A stretch of DNA of 64,000 bases, from positions 71,858 to 135,857 of the forward strand of contig DIHE01000126.1 of NCBI GenBank assembly GCA_002420005.1, read 5' to 3'. Each line of letters opens with the position of its first letter. The stretch's first letter is position 1. The DNA is from Holophagales bacterium UBA5704 (GTDB lineage Bacteria; Acidobacteriota; Thermoanaerobaculia; Multivoradales; UBA5704). A model generated the notes under the pieces. That model had not been told where the DNA came from, ran no database searches, and was given only the letters and a program-made list of their open reading frames with translations. Shown here piece after piece: positions 25,279 through 36,224 of this stretch. The translations under genes and the position numbers were made by a program.

Positions 25279-27621
25279 ATGGTCCAGCCCCGTTTTCGCC
25301 CGTTCCTTCTTCTCGCCTTGGTCTTCGGACTGCCCTCCGGGCTCGCCGCGGAGGGCGCCCGGTTGTTCCACGACCGCCCGTTCGCCGGCCTGCCGCCGCG
25401 CAGCGGCGCCTGGGAGCTTCCGTTGCCCCGTCACCACCGCGTGCTGGAGGTGGACGTCGACGGGCTCCAGCGCGTGCTGGACCGCGCGCCGGCCGAGCTC
25501 TTCCTCCCGTATCCGGACGGCACCGACCGCCGGTTCCGGGTGGAGGAGGCGCCGATCCTCGAGCCGGCCTTGGCGGATCGGTTCCGCGATCTGCGCACCT
25601 TCACGCTGCAGGGGATCGACGATCCCACCGCCACCGGGCGCCTCAGCCTCACCCCGCTCGGCCTCCATGCGCTGGTTCTCTCCGCCTCCGGCACGGTGCT
25701 GCTCGATCCCTACCGCAAGGGGGAGATGAGCCCTGTGGTGGCGTCCTTCAAGCGCGACGCGCGCCGGAGCGCGGGAGAACCCTTTCACTGTGACGTTCCG
25801 GCGGAGAGCGAAGGCGCCCGGCCGGTCTCCGCCGGGCCGCCGGGGCGCCTGGCGGTTGCGTCGGGGACGCAGCTGCGCACCTACCGCCTGGCGCTGGCCG
25901 GCACCGGCGAGTACACCGCCGCGGTCTGTGCGCCAGACCCGGCCGGCGTCGCCTGCGGGCTGGCCGCCATGGTGGTGTCGATGAACCGGGTGAACGCCGT
26001 GTACGAGCGGGAGGTGGCCCTCCGCATGGTGCTGGTCGGCAACAACAACCTGGTGGTCTACACCGACGGCGCCACCGATCCCTACACCAACGGCAGCGGC
26101 GTCACCATGCTCGGAGAGAACCAGACCAACCTCAACACGGTCATCGGTTCCGCCAACTACGACGTCGGCCACGTCTTCTCGACCGGCGGCGGCGGTGTCG
26201 CGTCTCTTCAGGTGCCCTGCACGGCGAGCAAGGCGCGCGGCGTCACCGGCCAGGCGAACCCGGTGGGGGACCCGTTCGACATCGACTACGTGGCGCACGA
26301 GATGGGGCATCAGTTCGGCGGCTCCCACACCTTCAACGGCACCACCGGGAATTGCAGCGGCAACCGCAGCTCGTCCTCCGCCTACGAGCCGGGCAGCGGC
26401 ACGACGATCATGGCCTATGCCGGGATCTGCGGCGCCGAGAACCTCCAGCCGCACAGCGACGACACGTTCCACACCCGGAGCTTCGATCAGATCGTCGCCT
26501 TTTCGACCGGTGTCACCGGCACCTCCTGCGCGGCGGTCACCGCCACCGGCAATACGCCGCCTACGGTCAACGCCGGCCCGGCCTTCTCGATCCCGAAGCA
26601 GACGCCGTTCACCCTCACCGGCTCGGGCGCAGATGGCGATGGAGACGCGCTGACCTATCTCTGGGAGGAATTCGACCTGGGGAGCGCCGCGCCGCCCAAC
26701 GACGACGTGGCGGCGGTGCGCCCCATCTTCCGCACCTTCGTGCCGCTCACCGTGCCGAGCCGCACCTTCCCGCGCCTCGCGGACCTGCTGGGCAATACCA
26801 CGACCCTGGGAGAGTCGCTGCCGACGCGAGGCCGCACCATGACCTTCCGGTTGACCGTGCGCGACAATCGCACCGGCGGCGGCGGCGTCAACTGGGCGTC
26901 GACCACGGTGGCGGTGGACGCCACGGCGGGTCCGTTCGTGATCACCCAGCCGAACACGGCTCTGAGCTGGCTCGGAGGCGGTGGGCAGACGGTGACCTGG
27001 AACGTCGCCGGGACCACCGCCGCGCCGGTTTCCTGCGCCAACGTGGCGATCGACCTGTCGACCGACGGCGGGCTGACGTTTCCGGTGGCGCTCGCCGCCT
27101 CGACGGCCAACGACGGCACCGAGGCGGTGACCCTCCCGAACACCCCGACCCCCCAGGCGCGGGTGCGCGTCTCCTGCGTCGGCAACGTATTCTTCGATCT
27201 CTCGAACGTGAATTTCACCATCCTGGCCGGAGGCCCGCCGGCGCCCGCGGATTTCTACACGGTGACGCCCTGCCGGGTCCTCGACACCCGCAATCCCGAG
27301 GGTCCCCTGGGAGGGCCGGCCCTGGTGGGAGGCGCGACCCGCTCGTTCGCGATCGCCGGGAGTTGCGGCGTACCGGTGGATGCCACGGCGGTGGCGGTCA
27401 ACGTCACGGTCATCCAGCCCGCGGCCCCGGGCTATCTGACCCTCTTCCCGAGCGGCCTGACCCCGCCGGTGGTGGCGACGATCACCTTCAGCGCCGGCCA
27501 GATCCTGTCGAACAACGCGATCCTCGGCTTGACCGGCGCGGTCCCCGGACGTCTCGACGTGCTCTCCCAGCTCGCCGGTGGCAGCCACTTCGCGCTCGAT
27601 GTGACGGGGTATTTCAAATGA
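25279..27621 (+). CDS. Secreted reprolysin-like zinc metalloprotease
   Basis: 780-residue exported protease. The signal peptide (about 1-23, ending GLAA) is followed by a propeptide-like region. The catalytic domain has the metzincin motif HEMGHQFGGSH (about 340-350) and a Met-turn candidate in TTIMAYAGICG. From about 430 come beta-sandwich regions (PKD-like, VNAGPAFSIPKQTPFTL). The C-terminal ~120 residues start FYTVTPCRVLDTR and end DVTGYFK, a module I recall on many secreted acidobacterial proteins. It probably degrades extracellular protein. Weak GAGG upstream of ATG. Monocistronic by spacing; the M20 peptidase gene follows after 72 bp. Confidence 0.88.
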   Translation: MVQPRFRPFLLLALVFGLPSGLAAEGARLFHDRPFAGLPPRSGAWELPLPRHHRVLEVDVDGLQRVLDRAPAELFLPYPDGTDRRFRVEEAPILEPALADRFRDLRTFTLQGIDDPTATGRLSLTPLGLHALVLSASGTVLLDPYRKGEMSPVVASFKRDARRSAGEPFHCDVPAESEGARPVSAGPPGRLAVASGTQLRTYRLALAGTGEYTAAVCAPDPAGVACGLAAMVVSMNRVNAVYEREVALRMVLVGNNNLVVYTDGATDPYTNGSGVTMLGENQTNLNTVIGSANYDVGHVFSTGGGGVASLQVPCTASKARGVTGQANPVGDPFDIDYVAHEMGHQFGGSHTFNGTTGNCSGNRSSSSAYEPGSGTTIMAYAGICGAENLQPHSDDTFHTRSFDQIVAFSTGVTGTSCAAVTATGNTPPTVNAGPAFSIPKQTPFTLTGSGADGDGDALTYLWEEFDLGSAAPPNDDVAAVRPIFRTFVPLTVPSRTFPRLADLLGNTTTLGESLPTRGRTMTFRLTVRDNRTGGGGVNWASTTVAVDATAGPFVITQPNTALSWLGGGGQTVTWNVAGTTAAPVSCANVAIDLSTDGGLTFPVALAASTANDGTEAVTLPNTPTPQARVRVSCVGNVFFDLSNVNFTILAGGPPAPADFYTVTPCRVLDTRNPEGPLGGPALVGGATRSFAIAGSCGVPVDATAVAVNVTVIQPAAPGYLTLFPSGLTPPVVATITFSAGQILSNNAILGLTGAVPGRLDVLSQLAGGSHFALDVTGYFK

Positions 27622-27681
27622 GGCCCGGCGCATCACCCTCCCCTTCACCGCCAAGGGGATCGCGATCATCGGCCGATGCGA

Positions 27682-27687
27682 TACCCT
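27682..27687 (+). promoter_or_regulatory. Putative -10 box of M20 peptidase gene
   Basis: TACCCT, 6 nt before the ATG at 27694, with no Shine-Dalgarno. Same arrangement as at other genes of the window. Confidence 0.35.
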
Positions 27688-27693
27688 TGCCCG

Positions 27694-28863
27694 ATGCGCA
27701 TCGACCCCGACCATGTCACCGAGCTCCTCGCCCGGCTCGTCCGGATCAACTCGATCAACCCGTTCTTCTCCGCAGGGACCACCGACGAGCGCGAGATCGC
27801 CGCCTGCGTGGCGGAGGAGCTGCGCCGGATCGGTGCGCGGGTCGAGATCCGTGAGCCGGAGCCGGGACGGACGAGCGTGCTGGGGACCCTTCCCGGCCAG
27901 GGTGGAGGCCGCTCGCTCCTCCTCTATGCGCACATGGACACGGTCGGCATCGGCGGCATGCCCGAGCCGTTCTCCGCCGCGGTGCGCGACGGAAAGATGT
28001 ACGGCCGCGGCACCTATGACATGAAAGGCGGCCTCGCTGCGTGCCTCGCGGCGGCCCGGGCGGTCGCGGAGGCGGGTGTGCCGCTCGCCGGAGACCTGCA
28101 CGTGCTCGGCGTGGCGGATGAGGAGGTGGCGAGCCTCGGTCTCTACGACATGCTGACCGTCTGCCGGCCGGACGCGGCCATCGTCACCGAGCCGACCGAG
28201 CTCGACCTCTGCCTGGCCCACAAGGGATTCATCTGGGTCGAGGTGGAGACCGAGGGCCGTGCGGCGCACGGCAGCCGGTTCGAGCTGGGGATCGACGCCA
28301 ACCTGCGGATGGGCCGCTTCCTCGGCCGGCTGGACGCGCTGGAGCAGCAGCTGCGGCAACGGCCGCCTCATCCGCTGGTCGGGCCGCCGTCCCTGCACGC
28401 CGGCACCCTGCACGGGGGCACGGCGCCGAGCATCTACGCCGCGAGCTGCCGCCTGGAGATCGAGCGCCGCACCGTCCCCGGCGAGACCGAAGCCGGTTGC
28501 CTCGCCGAGCTGCAAGCTCTCGCCGACGCGCTGGCCGAGGCCGACCCGACCTTCCGCGCGACGATCCGGCCGACCCTCACCCGCCCGCCGTTCGAGGTCG
28601 CCCCCGGCGCCCCCATCGTCCGCACGGTGACCGAGGCGGCCACGGGTGTCCTCGGCCATGCACCGGCCGCGCTCGGACATTCCTTCTGGATGGATGCCTC
28701 CCTGCTCGCCGAGGCCGGCGTCGAGACCGTGGTGATCGGCGCCCACGGGGCCGGCGCGCATGCGGACGAAGAGTGGGTCGACCTGCGCTCGGTCGCCCGG
28801 CTCGCCGAGATCCTGGCCCGCTCCGCCGTGGCCTGGTGCGGCGCGCCGTCAGACACTCCTTAA
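27694..28863 (+). CDS. M20-family metallopeptidase (ArgE/DapE type)
   Basis: Cytoplasmic zinc hydrolase of the M20 family, cleaving amide bonds in acylated amino acids or small peptides. Visible are the first zinc site LLLYAHMDTVG (His, Asp), the bridging Asp in GRGTYDMKGG, the catalytic Glu pair in ADEEVASLG, and the late zinc-ligand His in GAHGAGAHADEEWV. A dimerisation lid sits in the middle. 389 aa is typical. I prefer the ATG at 27694 over one six codons upstream because a TACCCT hexamer ends 6 nt before it. The substrate (acetylornithine, succinyl-diaminopimelate or other) is not decided. Confidence 0.88.
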   Translation: MRIDPDHVTELLARLVRINSINPFFSAGTTDEREIAACVAEELRRIGARVEIREPEPGRTSVLGTLPGQGGGRSLLLYAHMDTVGIGGMPEPFSAAVRDGKMYGRGTYDMKGGLAACLAAARAVAEAGVPLAGDLHVLGVADEEVASLGLYDMLTVCRPDAAIVTEPTELDLCLAHKGFIWVEVETEGRAAHGSRFELGIDANLRMGRFLGRLDALEQQLRQRPPHPLVGPPSLHAGTLHGGTAPSIYAASCRLEIERRTVPGETEAGCLAELQALADALAEADPTFRATIRPTLTRPPFEVAPGAPIVRTVTEAATGVLGHAPAALGHSFWMDASLLAEAGVETVVIGAHGAGAHADEEWVDLRSVARLAEILARSAVAWCGAPSDTP

Positions 28864-28922
28864 TCTTCGCTTGATAGAGTTCTCTTCCGCGAGAAAGGGC
28901 TCGCGTATCAGGAGAGAATTCA

Positions 28923-29384
28923 ATGGACGACATCATCAAGAATCTGGCCGCTCAGTTGGGAATCGGCGTCGGACAGGCGGAAGCCGGGGCCGGCGCCATC
29001 CTCCAGCTCATCCGGGAACAAGCCGCGCACGGCGACTTCCAGCAACTCTTGAAGGCGGTTCCCGGTGCCACGCAGTGGATGGGCACGGCGTCGGAAGTGG
29101 CGGGTGGAGACGGTGGAGGCCTGCTCGGCCAGGCGGCGGGCCTGTTCGGCGGCCTGACCGGCAACGGCGGGCTCGGCGCGGCGATCTCCGCCCTCGGCAA
29201 GAGCGGGATCGGGCCGGAGGCCGCGGCGCGCTTCGTACCGGCGCTGCTGGAGCTTTTGCAGTCGAAAGCCGGCGCCGATCTGGTCGGCCGCCTCTCCTCC
29301 TCGGTCCCCTTCCTCAAGGAAGCTCTCGGAGCGGCGGGAGGGGTGGGCGGATTGGCAGGTGCGCTCGGCAAGATGTTCGGATAA
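28923..29384 (+). CDS. DUF2780-like (VcgC/VcgE) protein
   Basis: 153-residue Gly/Ala/Leu-rich protein. The N-terminus (IIKNLAAQLGIGVGQAEAGAGAIL) and the later ISALGKSGIGPEAAARFVPALLELL fit the DUF2780 family, whose function is unknown. No clear signal peptide; the pattern is of amphipathic helices separated by glycine-rich loops. AGGAGAG precedes the ATG by 7 nt. 59 bp before ychF in the same direction. Confidence 0.75.
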   Translation: MDDIIKNLAAQLGIGVGQAEAGAGAILQLIREQAAHGDFQQLLKAVPGATQWMGTASEVAGGDGGGLLGQAAGLFGGLTGNGGLGAAISALGKSGIGPEAAARFVPALLELLQSKAGADLVGRLSSSVPFLKEALGAAGGVGGLAGALGKMFG

Positions 29385-29443
29385 GGTCGTGTGGTAACCT
29401 CCCGCCTTTCGTGGCGGGACGACCGCTCCCGGAGGACATCCCT

Positions 29444-30511
<1,068 letters not shown>

Positions 30512-30623
30512 GAAAAGTCCGGCCGGCCGGCTCGCAAAATCCCTCGGCGCGCACCATTACCAGTGAGAGCGCTCTTGGCGCGGCAAGACCGCCGTGGCCC
30601 CTCTGGCGCGATGGAGGTTGAAG

Positions 30624-32705
30624 ATGAGCCGTCAGCTCACCTGGATGGTGTTGATTCTGCTCGCCTTCGGTGGTGTGGCCCAGGCTGCCCCCGAGGCCGG
30701 CGGTCCCACGGCCGCTTTGTATCCGGTGGTCGATGTCAACCGTGTGCAGTCCGTGGTCGGCCAGCAGCTCGACCTGACACGGATCGGGGAGGAGGACCTC
30801 GCGCGCGACCGGGAAGGCCTGCCGCCGCGGTTCGCGATCCCCGAGCGGGTGTCCTTGACCCCTGCCAACAGCGGCACCTGGGAAGACCTCGGCAACGGTT
30901 TGAAGCTCTGGCGCCTGCGCGTCATCGGCCGCGAGGGGACGAACTCCCTGAACCTCGGCTTCACCCGCTTCAAGATGACGCCGAACAGCCGCGTGCTGTT
31001 CTACTCGACCGACGGCCGCGAGAGGACCCGCGCCTTCACCGCCGCGGACAACGAGGCCCACGGTGAGATGTGGACACCGGTGATCCCCACCCGCGACCTG
31101 ATCGTGGAGCTCACCGTGCCCAAGGCGGAGGCCAAGGGGCTGCAGCTCCGGCTCGGCTGGATCAACCAGGGCTATCGCGGCTTCGGCACGATCACCGCCG
31201 ACTCCTACAACAAGTCCGGAAGCTGCAACATGGACGTCGCCTGCCTCGACGCCGGAGACTCCTGGCGCGAGGAGATGCGGGCGGTGGGCGTGATCTCCAC
31301 CGGCGGCTCGACGTTCTGCTCCGGCTCGCTGATCAACAACACGGCCGGCGACCGCAAGATGTACTTCATGACCGCCAACCACTGCGGCATCACCGCGTCG
31401 AACGCCGCCTCTCTGGTGGTCTATTGGAACTACCAGAACTCCTTCTGCCGCACCCCGGGCAGCACCGCCAGCGGCCAGGCCGGCGACGGCAGCCTCGCGC
31501 AATTCCACACCGGGTCCTTCTTCCGCGCCGCGTATTCGCCTTCGGACTTCACCCTGGTCGAGCTGGACGATCCGGCCGTCACCGCCTACAACCACTACTG
31601 GGCGGGCTGGGACCGTTCGACGGGCGACTTCGCCTGCTCCGCCGCCTCTCCGTGCGCGGCGATCCACCATCCGTCGACCGATGAGAAGCGGATCACCTAC
31701 TCCACCACCAACACGGCGACGACCAGCTACAACAATCCGACGTCTCCCGGCGACGGCACCCATGTCTGGGCGCGCTGGGCGACCGATCCTCCCGGGCCCT
31801 TCACCGTGCCCGGTGTGACCGAGGGCGGTTCCTCGGGCTCGCCGCTCTACAACGCGGCCGGCCGTTTCATCGGCCAGCTCCATGGCGGCCCGTCCGCCTG
31901 TGGTGCCACCGGGACCAATCTCTCCGACTACTACGGCCGTTTCAGCATCTCCTGGACGGGCGGCGGCACGAACAGCACCCGCGTGTCGAACTGGCTCGAC
32001 GCCGGCAACACCGGGGCGACCACGACCAACGGCCTCGACACCGGCGGCGGTGGCTGCACGCCCCCCGCGGCGCCCACCGGCTTGACCGCCACCGCCGCGT
32101 CGCAGACCCAGGTCAACCTCTCCTGGACCGCCGTCTCCGGCGCCACCTCCTACACCATCTGGCGCTCGACGACCAGCGGCGGCCCCTACACCTCGGTCGG
32201 AACCTCCGCCACGACGTCCTTCTCGAACACCGGCCTGTCTTGCAACACCACCTACTACTACGTGGTGACCGCGTCGAACGGGAGCTGCAGCTCCGGCAAC
32301 TCGGCGCAGGCGTCGGCGACGACCTCGGTGTGCACGGCCTGCACCGCCACCACCGAGGTGGAGGCGAACAACACCCGCACCGCGCCGCAGGTGATCTCGG
32401 GAACCTGCAACCAGATCTCCGGCACGTTCCTCAACGACTCCTCGACGCAGCAGAACGACTACTTCCGCCTGAGCCTGCCGGCCGGCGCGACCGTGACCGC
32501 GCTGCTCAACGGCCTCACGGTCGACTACGACCTCTACATCTACAACTCGACCACCGGCAGCGCCGTGGCCAGCTCGCTCAACGGTGGCACGACCGCCGAC
32601 CAGGCGTCCTGGACCAACACGGGAGCCTCGGCGATCAACGTCTTCGTGCGCGTCTACCGCTACTCTTCGACCCGCACGACGTATCAGCTCCGGGTCAGCT
32701 ACTGA
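30624..32705 (+). CDS. Secreted trypsin-like protease with FnIII and PPC domains
   Basis: 693-residue exported serine protease, lysyl-endopeptidase-like. The signal peptide (1-22, ending AQA) is followed by a propeptide with KMTPNSRVLFYS. The S1 catalytic residues are His in MTANHCG, Asp in SDFTLVEL and Ser in GGSSGSPLYN. A fibronectin type III domain (about 477-570) and a C-terminal pre-peptidase (PPC) beta-domain (about 580-693) follow. Many Cys suggest disulfides after export. GGAGG lies upstream of the ATG. A GC-rich hairpin follows the stop. Confidence 0.9.
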   Translation: MSRQLTWMVLILLAFGGVAQAAPEAGGPTAALYPVVDVNRVQSVVGQQLDLTRIGEEDLARDREGLPPRFAIPERVSLTPANSGTWEDLGNGLKLWRLRVIGREGTNSLNLGFTRFKMTPNSRVLFYSTDGRERTRAFTAADNEAHGEMWTPVIPTRDLIVELTVPKAEAKGLQLRLGWINQGYRGFGTITADSYNKSGSCNMDVACLDAGDSWREEMRAVGVISTGGSTFCSGSLINNTAGDRKMYFMTANHCGITASNAASLVVYWNYQNSFCRTPGSTASGQAGDGSLAQFHTGSFFRAAYSPSDFTLVELDDPAVTAYNHYWAGWDRSTGDFACSAASPCAAIHHPSTDEKRITYSTTNTATTSYNNPTSPGDGTHVWARWATDPPGPFTVPGVTEGGSSGSPLYNAAGRFIGQLHGGPSACGATGTNLSDYYGRFSISWTGGGTNSTRVSNWLDAGNTGATTTNGLDTGGGGCTPPAAPTGLTATAASQTQVNLSWTAVSGATSYTIWRSTTSGGPYTSVGTSATTSFSNTGLSCNTTYYYVVTASNGSCSSGNSAQASATTSVCTACTATTEVEANNTRTAPQVISGTCNQISGTFLNDSSTQQNDYFRLSLPAGATVTALLNGLTVDYDLYIYNSTTGSAVASSLNGGTTADQASWTNTGASAINVFVRVYRYSSTRTTYQLRVSY

Positions 32706-32719
32706 TCTGCCCCCCCGCC

Positions 32720-32749
32720 GCCCGCCCCCTCGCCTTCCCGGGGGCGGGC
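32720..32749. terminator. GC-rich hairpin between convergent genes
   Basis: GCCCGCCCCC (32720-32729) pairs perfectly with GGGGGCGGGC (32740-32749) over a 10-nt loop. It lies between the convergent protease and diguanylate-cyclase genes. A pyrimidine-rich CCCTCCTTTC follows. It can serve both directions. Confidence 0.6.
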
Positions 32750-32772
32750 GCCCTCCTTTCGATCCGGTCCCT

Positions 32773-34527
32773 TTACACGAAGATCCGCGGTGGCTCTTGG
32801 GCCTTCGGGGCCTCGTCCGACTGGAGGAGGTTGCCTTCGACGTCCTGATAGCGCCCCTGGCCGACGTCGAGGAGGACGCGGTTGCGCCCGCGGCGCTTGG
32901 CTTCATAGAGGGCTTCGTCGGCGAAGAGGAGGAGCTCGGCGGCGGTCTTCGCGAGGACGCCGGGAGAGGAAGCCACTCCGGCGCTCATGGTGAGGGGGAT
33001 GCGCTGCCCGCCGTGCTCGAAGGGGAGGTCCTGGATTCTCTGCCGGACCTGCTCGGCGATCGCGAGGCCCTGGCCGCCGTCCATGCCCTCCAGGAGGATC
33101 ACGAACTCCTCGCCTCCGTAGCGGCAGCAGAGCGCTCCCTCCCAGGCGGTTTTGAAGACGGCGGCGGCGGCGACCAGGGCGGCGTCGCCGGCCGGATGCC
33201 CAAAGGTGTCGTTGATCTTCTTGAAGTGGTCCAGGTCGCAGAGGATGACCGCCATGGCCCCACCTTCTTCGGTCACCTGGGCGTGGACCTCGTGGAGCCG
33301 CTTCTCCAGGACGCGGCGCAGGACGGCTCCGGTCAAGGTGTCCTCGCGCGCCTCGCGGCCGGTCAGGCAGCGGCCCACCGAGGCGCTCATCTGGGGCACC
33401 AGCCGGTCGAGCAGCTCGACGCCGGCGAGGTCGAGCTTGCGCGGATCGCACCACAGGCGCAGACGCCCGAGGAGCCGGCCGTCGCTGCGGAGCTGGCGCT
33501 CGACGATGTTCCACTGCGCCCGCCGGTGGACGCCGGGAAGGACCGGGGCATAGCGATCCGGCTCCGGGACGCCGGTGCGCAGCTCGCTCTCCGGACCTTT
33601 GGGTCCCGCCCACCAGCTCTTGAGCTCGCCGCCGGGCGCCATCAGCTCGAACTGGAACCAGTGGAATCTCACCAGCTCGCCGCTTTCGGTCTTCATGCGG
33701 TCGATCACGTCGACGATCTCGCGCTCGCCTTTGTCGACCATCCGCTTGCCGGCCCGCCGCAGGCGTTCCAGGTCGAACGCGCGATGGTGGGAGCGTTCGT
33801 GAAGGACCCGGTTGCGCGCCGCCTCCAGGGCGAGCAGGGCACAGGCGGCGGCGAGCAGGGTGGTCAGGGTCCAGCCGGAGGTCTTCTGCACCGCGACCAG
33901 CACCCCTCCCAAGGCCCAGCCGAAGGCATCGAGGCCGAGCGGTGGGAGCAGCACCTTCCAGCGCGCAAGCACCGGGTGCTCGGGGCGCCGGATCTTGCCG
34001 TCGGCCGCTTCGAGCCCGGCCCAGACGAGGAGGTAGAGGAGACCGGAGGCGGTGGCGACCGTGGCGAGGGCGGTGCCACGGGGGAACAGCACCCAGGTCA
34101 GGGCGGCGGCGAGGGTGGCGAGAACCGCGCGCCCGGCGGTCTCCAGGGAGCGGAGGAGACTCCGCCGGTCGGGCACCCCGTAGACCCCGCGGCGCCGGAC
34201 CAGGCGCAGCAGCAGCTCGGCGGAGAGAAAGGACGCCGCGGCGAGCCCTGCCGCCGGAACGCCACCGGCTCCCTCCACGATCAGTGGCAGGACGAGGGTC
34301 CCGAGGCCGACCGTGGACACCGAGCGGAACGGGCGGTGGCAGGCCGCGGCGGCTCCGGCCAGGATGAGGACGAGCAGAAGGCCGGTGGGCGGCAGCTCTT
34401 CCGCGCGCAGGGCGGGCACACGCACGGCGGCGGCGAGCGCCAGAAGGGCGCTCAGGATCGGCACGAGCGACGCCCCGAGCTCGCGAGGCAGGAGAGCGCG
34501 CTGCAGCAAGCGTGAAGGTCCCGGCAC
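32773..34527 (-). CDS. Membrane-bound diguanylate cyclase (GGDEF)
   Basis: Makes cyclic di-GMP from two GTP. 584 aa: a multi-helix membrane region (about 10-235), a GAF-like region (about 265-400), then the GGDEF domain (about 410-565) with CDLDHFKKINDTFGHPAGD and an intact active site RYGGEEF. The residues before GGEEF (WEGALCC) do not include an RxxD inhibitory site. There is no EAL domain. The GTG start at 34527 is supported by a TACCAT hexamer 8 nt upstream; no Shine-Dalgarno. Divergent from the FAD oxidase gene with 61 bp between starts. Confidence 0.92.
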   Translation of the reverse strand: MPGPSRLLQRALLPRELGASLVPILSALLALAAAVRVPALRAEELPPTGLLLVLILAGAAAACHRPFRSVSTVGLGTLVLPLIVEGAGGVPAAGLAAASFLSAELLLRLVRRRGVYGVPDRRSLLRSLETAGRAVLATLAAALTWVLFPRGTALATVATASGLLYLLVWAGLEAADGKIRRPEHPVLARWKVLLPPLGLDAFGWALGGVLVAVQKTSGWTLTTLLAAACALLALEAARNRVLHERSHHRAFDLERLRRAGKRMVDKGEREIVDVIDRMKTESGELVRFHWFQFELMAPGGELKSWWAGPKGPESELRTGVPEPDRYAPVLPGVHRRAQWNIVERQLRSDGRLLGRLRLWCDPRKLDLAGVELLDRLVPQMSASVGRCLTGREAREDTLTGAVLRRVLEKRLHEVHAQVTEEGGAMAVILCDLDHFKKINDTFGHPAGDAALVAAAAVFKTAWEGALCCRYGGEEFVILLEGMDGGQGLAIAEQVRQRIQDLPFEHGGQRIPLTMSAGVASSPGVLAKTAAELLLFADEALYEAKRRGRNRVLLDVGQGRYQDVEGNLLQSDEAPKAQEPPRIFV

Positions 34528-34535
34528 GTTTTGCC

Positions 34536-34541
34536 ATGGTA
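34536..34541 (-). promoter_or_regulatory. Putative -10 box of GGDEF gene
   Basis: TACCAT on the minus strand, 8 nt before the GTG at 34527; no Shine-Dalgarno. It decides the choice of this GTG as start. Confidence 0.4.
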
Positions 34542-34576
34542 CGCGGTTCACCCCGGAAGCTGCAATCGGAATCCGA

Positions 34577-34582
34577 TAGACT
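34577..34582 (+). promoter_or_regulatory. Putative -10 box of FAD oxidase gene
   Basis: TAGACT, 6 nt before the ATG at 34589; no Shine-Dalgarno. The predicted transcription start falls on the ATG. Confidence 0.45.
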
Positions 34583-34588
34583 GAAGCG

Positions 34589-36223
34589 ATGAAGCACACT
34601 GCGCCGCCGCGCCGCCGGAAGCTGAATGCCTGGGGATTCGAGGGCGTCTCGTTCTCGCCGCCGCGCCCTCTGCGGTCCTGGCTGGAGGAGCGCATCGGCC
34701 CGCCCGAGCCCCGGTCGGCGGTCGATCCCCGCTCGCTCCGCCTGCCCGCGCCCGCCCGTCTGCCGGATCTGCCGGTGCCAACCTCCGACGATCCGGCCGA
34801 CCGGCTGCTGCATGCGCGCGGGCGCGGCTTCAGCGATCTGGTGCGCCTGCGCACCGGCACCCTGCCGGCGCTGCCCGACGCCGTCGTACGGCCGGAGGAT
34901 GCGACGGACGTCCAGGAGGTGCTGCGGATCTGCTCGCGCGCCGGGGTCCGCGTGATCCCCTGGGGCGGCGGCACCTCGGTGACCGGCGGGGTCAACACCC
35001 TGCCCTCCGCGGCGCCCACCGTGGTGCTCGATCTCGAACGGCTCTCCGGTCTGGTGGCGGTCGACGCCCGCTCCGGGCATGCCCGGGTGCGCGCCGGCAC
35101 GCTCGGTCCGGCGCTCGAAGCGGCGCTCGCGCCGCACCGCCTGACCCTCGGCCACTTCCCGCAATCGTGGGAGCTGTCGACCCTGGGCGGCTGGGTGGCC
35201 ACCCGCTCGTCGGGCCAGGAATCGCTCGGCTTCGGCCGTATCGAGGACCTGGTGGCCGGCCTGGAGCTGGTCGCACCGGCCGGCCGGCTCTCTCTGCCGG
35301 CCCTCCCGGCCTCGGCCGCCGGCCCGGATCTGCGCCAGCTCGCGCTCGGCAGCGAGGGCCGATTCGGCGTGATCACCGAGGCCACTGTGCGCGTCAGCCC
35401 GCGGCCGGCGCGCCGCGCGGTCGAGGCGTTTCTCCTCCCTCAATGGGAGGACGGCGTCGAGGCTGTCCGCGAGATGGTCCTCGCCGGCCTGCCGCTGCAC
35501 ATGCTTCGTCTGTCCGATCCCACCGAGACGGAGGTGGGGCTGGCGACCGGGACGGGGGGCCATGCCTGGTCGCCGCTCGCCCGCGGCTGGCTGCGGCTGC
35601 GCGGCGCCGGCCCGGGCTCGTGCCTGCTGCTCTGCGGCGCCGCGGGGACGCCGCGGGAGATCCGCTGGACCCTGGGCGAGACGCGGCGGCTGCTCAAGAG
35701 ATACCGCGCTGTGTCGCTCGGCGAGGGGCCGGGCCGGCGCTGGCTGCTCGACCGCTTCCGCCATCCCTACCTGCGCGACGGCCTGTTCGACCTCGGCTGG
35801 GCCACCGACACCCTGGAGACCGCGGCGTCCTGGTCTGCGCTGCCCGGCCTCTATCGCGCGGTGCGGCTGGTCCTCGCCTCGACGCTGCCCAACGAGGAGG
35901 TGGCGGTGCTCTGCCACGTCTCCCACGCCTACCGCGACGGCGCCTCGCTCTACTTCACCTTCTTCTTCCGCGACGCCGAAGACCCCGAGGAGATGATCGC
36001 GCTCTGGGCCGCGCTCAAGCGGGCCGCCACCTCCGTCCTGCCGGCGGCGGCGGGCACGCTCAGCCATCACCATGGAATCGGTTCCTGGCATGCCCCCTGG
36101 TATGCCCGCGAGGCCGGGACGGATGGCGTGCGGCTGCTCGCCGCCGCGGCCCGCGAGCTCGATCCGCAGGGAATCCTCAACCCCCACGTCCTCTTCGATC
36201 CGGTCGATCGCCTGGAGGTGTGA
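34589..36223 (+). CDS. FAD-linked oxidase, alkyl-DHAP synthase-like
   Basis: 544-residue FAD enzyme of the PCMH/glycolate-oxidase superfamily, closest in motif content to alkyldihydroxyacetonephosphate synthase (AGPS), which swaps the acyl group of acyl-DHAP for an ether-linked alkyl chain. FAD-binding is shown by VIPWGGGTSVTGGV. The AGPS-like stretch TLGHFPQSWELSTLGGWVATRSSGQ and the C-terminal active-site HHHGIG are present. No signal peptide. glpD starts one base after its stop, so DHAP-related or ether-lipid metabolism is a fair inference. A D-lactate/glycolate oxidase-type role is the alternative. Confidence 0.82.
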   Translation: MKHTAPPRRRKLNAWGFEGVSFSPPRPLRSWLEERIGPPEPRSAVDPRSLRLPAPARLPDLPVPTSDDPADRLLHARGRGFSDLVRLRTGTLPALPDAVVRPEDATDVQEVLRICSRAGVRVIPWGGGTSVTGGVNTLPSAAPTVVLDLERLSGLVAVDARSGHARVRAGTLGPALEAALAPHRLTLGHFPQSWELSTLGGWVATRSSGQESLGFGRIEDLVAGLELVAPAGRLSLPALPASAAGPDLRQLALGSEGRFGVITEATVRVSPRPARRAVEAFLLPQWEDGVEAVREMVLAGLPLHMLRLSDPTETEVGLATGTGGHAWSPLARGWLRLRGAGPGSCLLLCGAAGTPREIRWTLGETRRLLKRYRAVSLGEGPGRRWLLDRFRHPYLRDGLFDLGWATDTLETAASWSALPGLYRAVRLVLASTLPNEEVAVLCHVSHAYRDGASLYFTFFFRDAEDPEEMIALWAALKRAATSVLPAAAGTLSHHHGIGSWHAPWYAREAGTDGVRLLAAAARELDPQGILNPHVLFDPVDRLEV

Positions 36224-36224
36224 G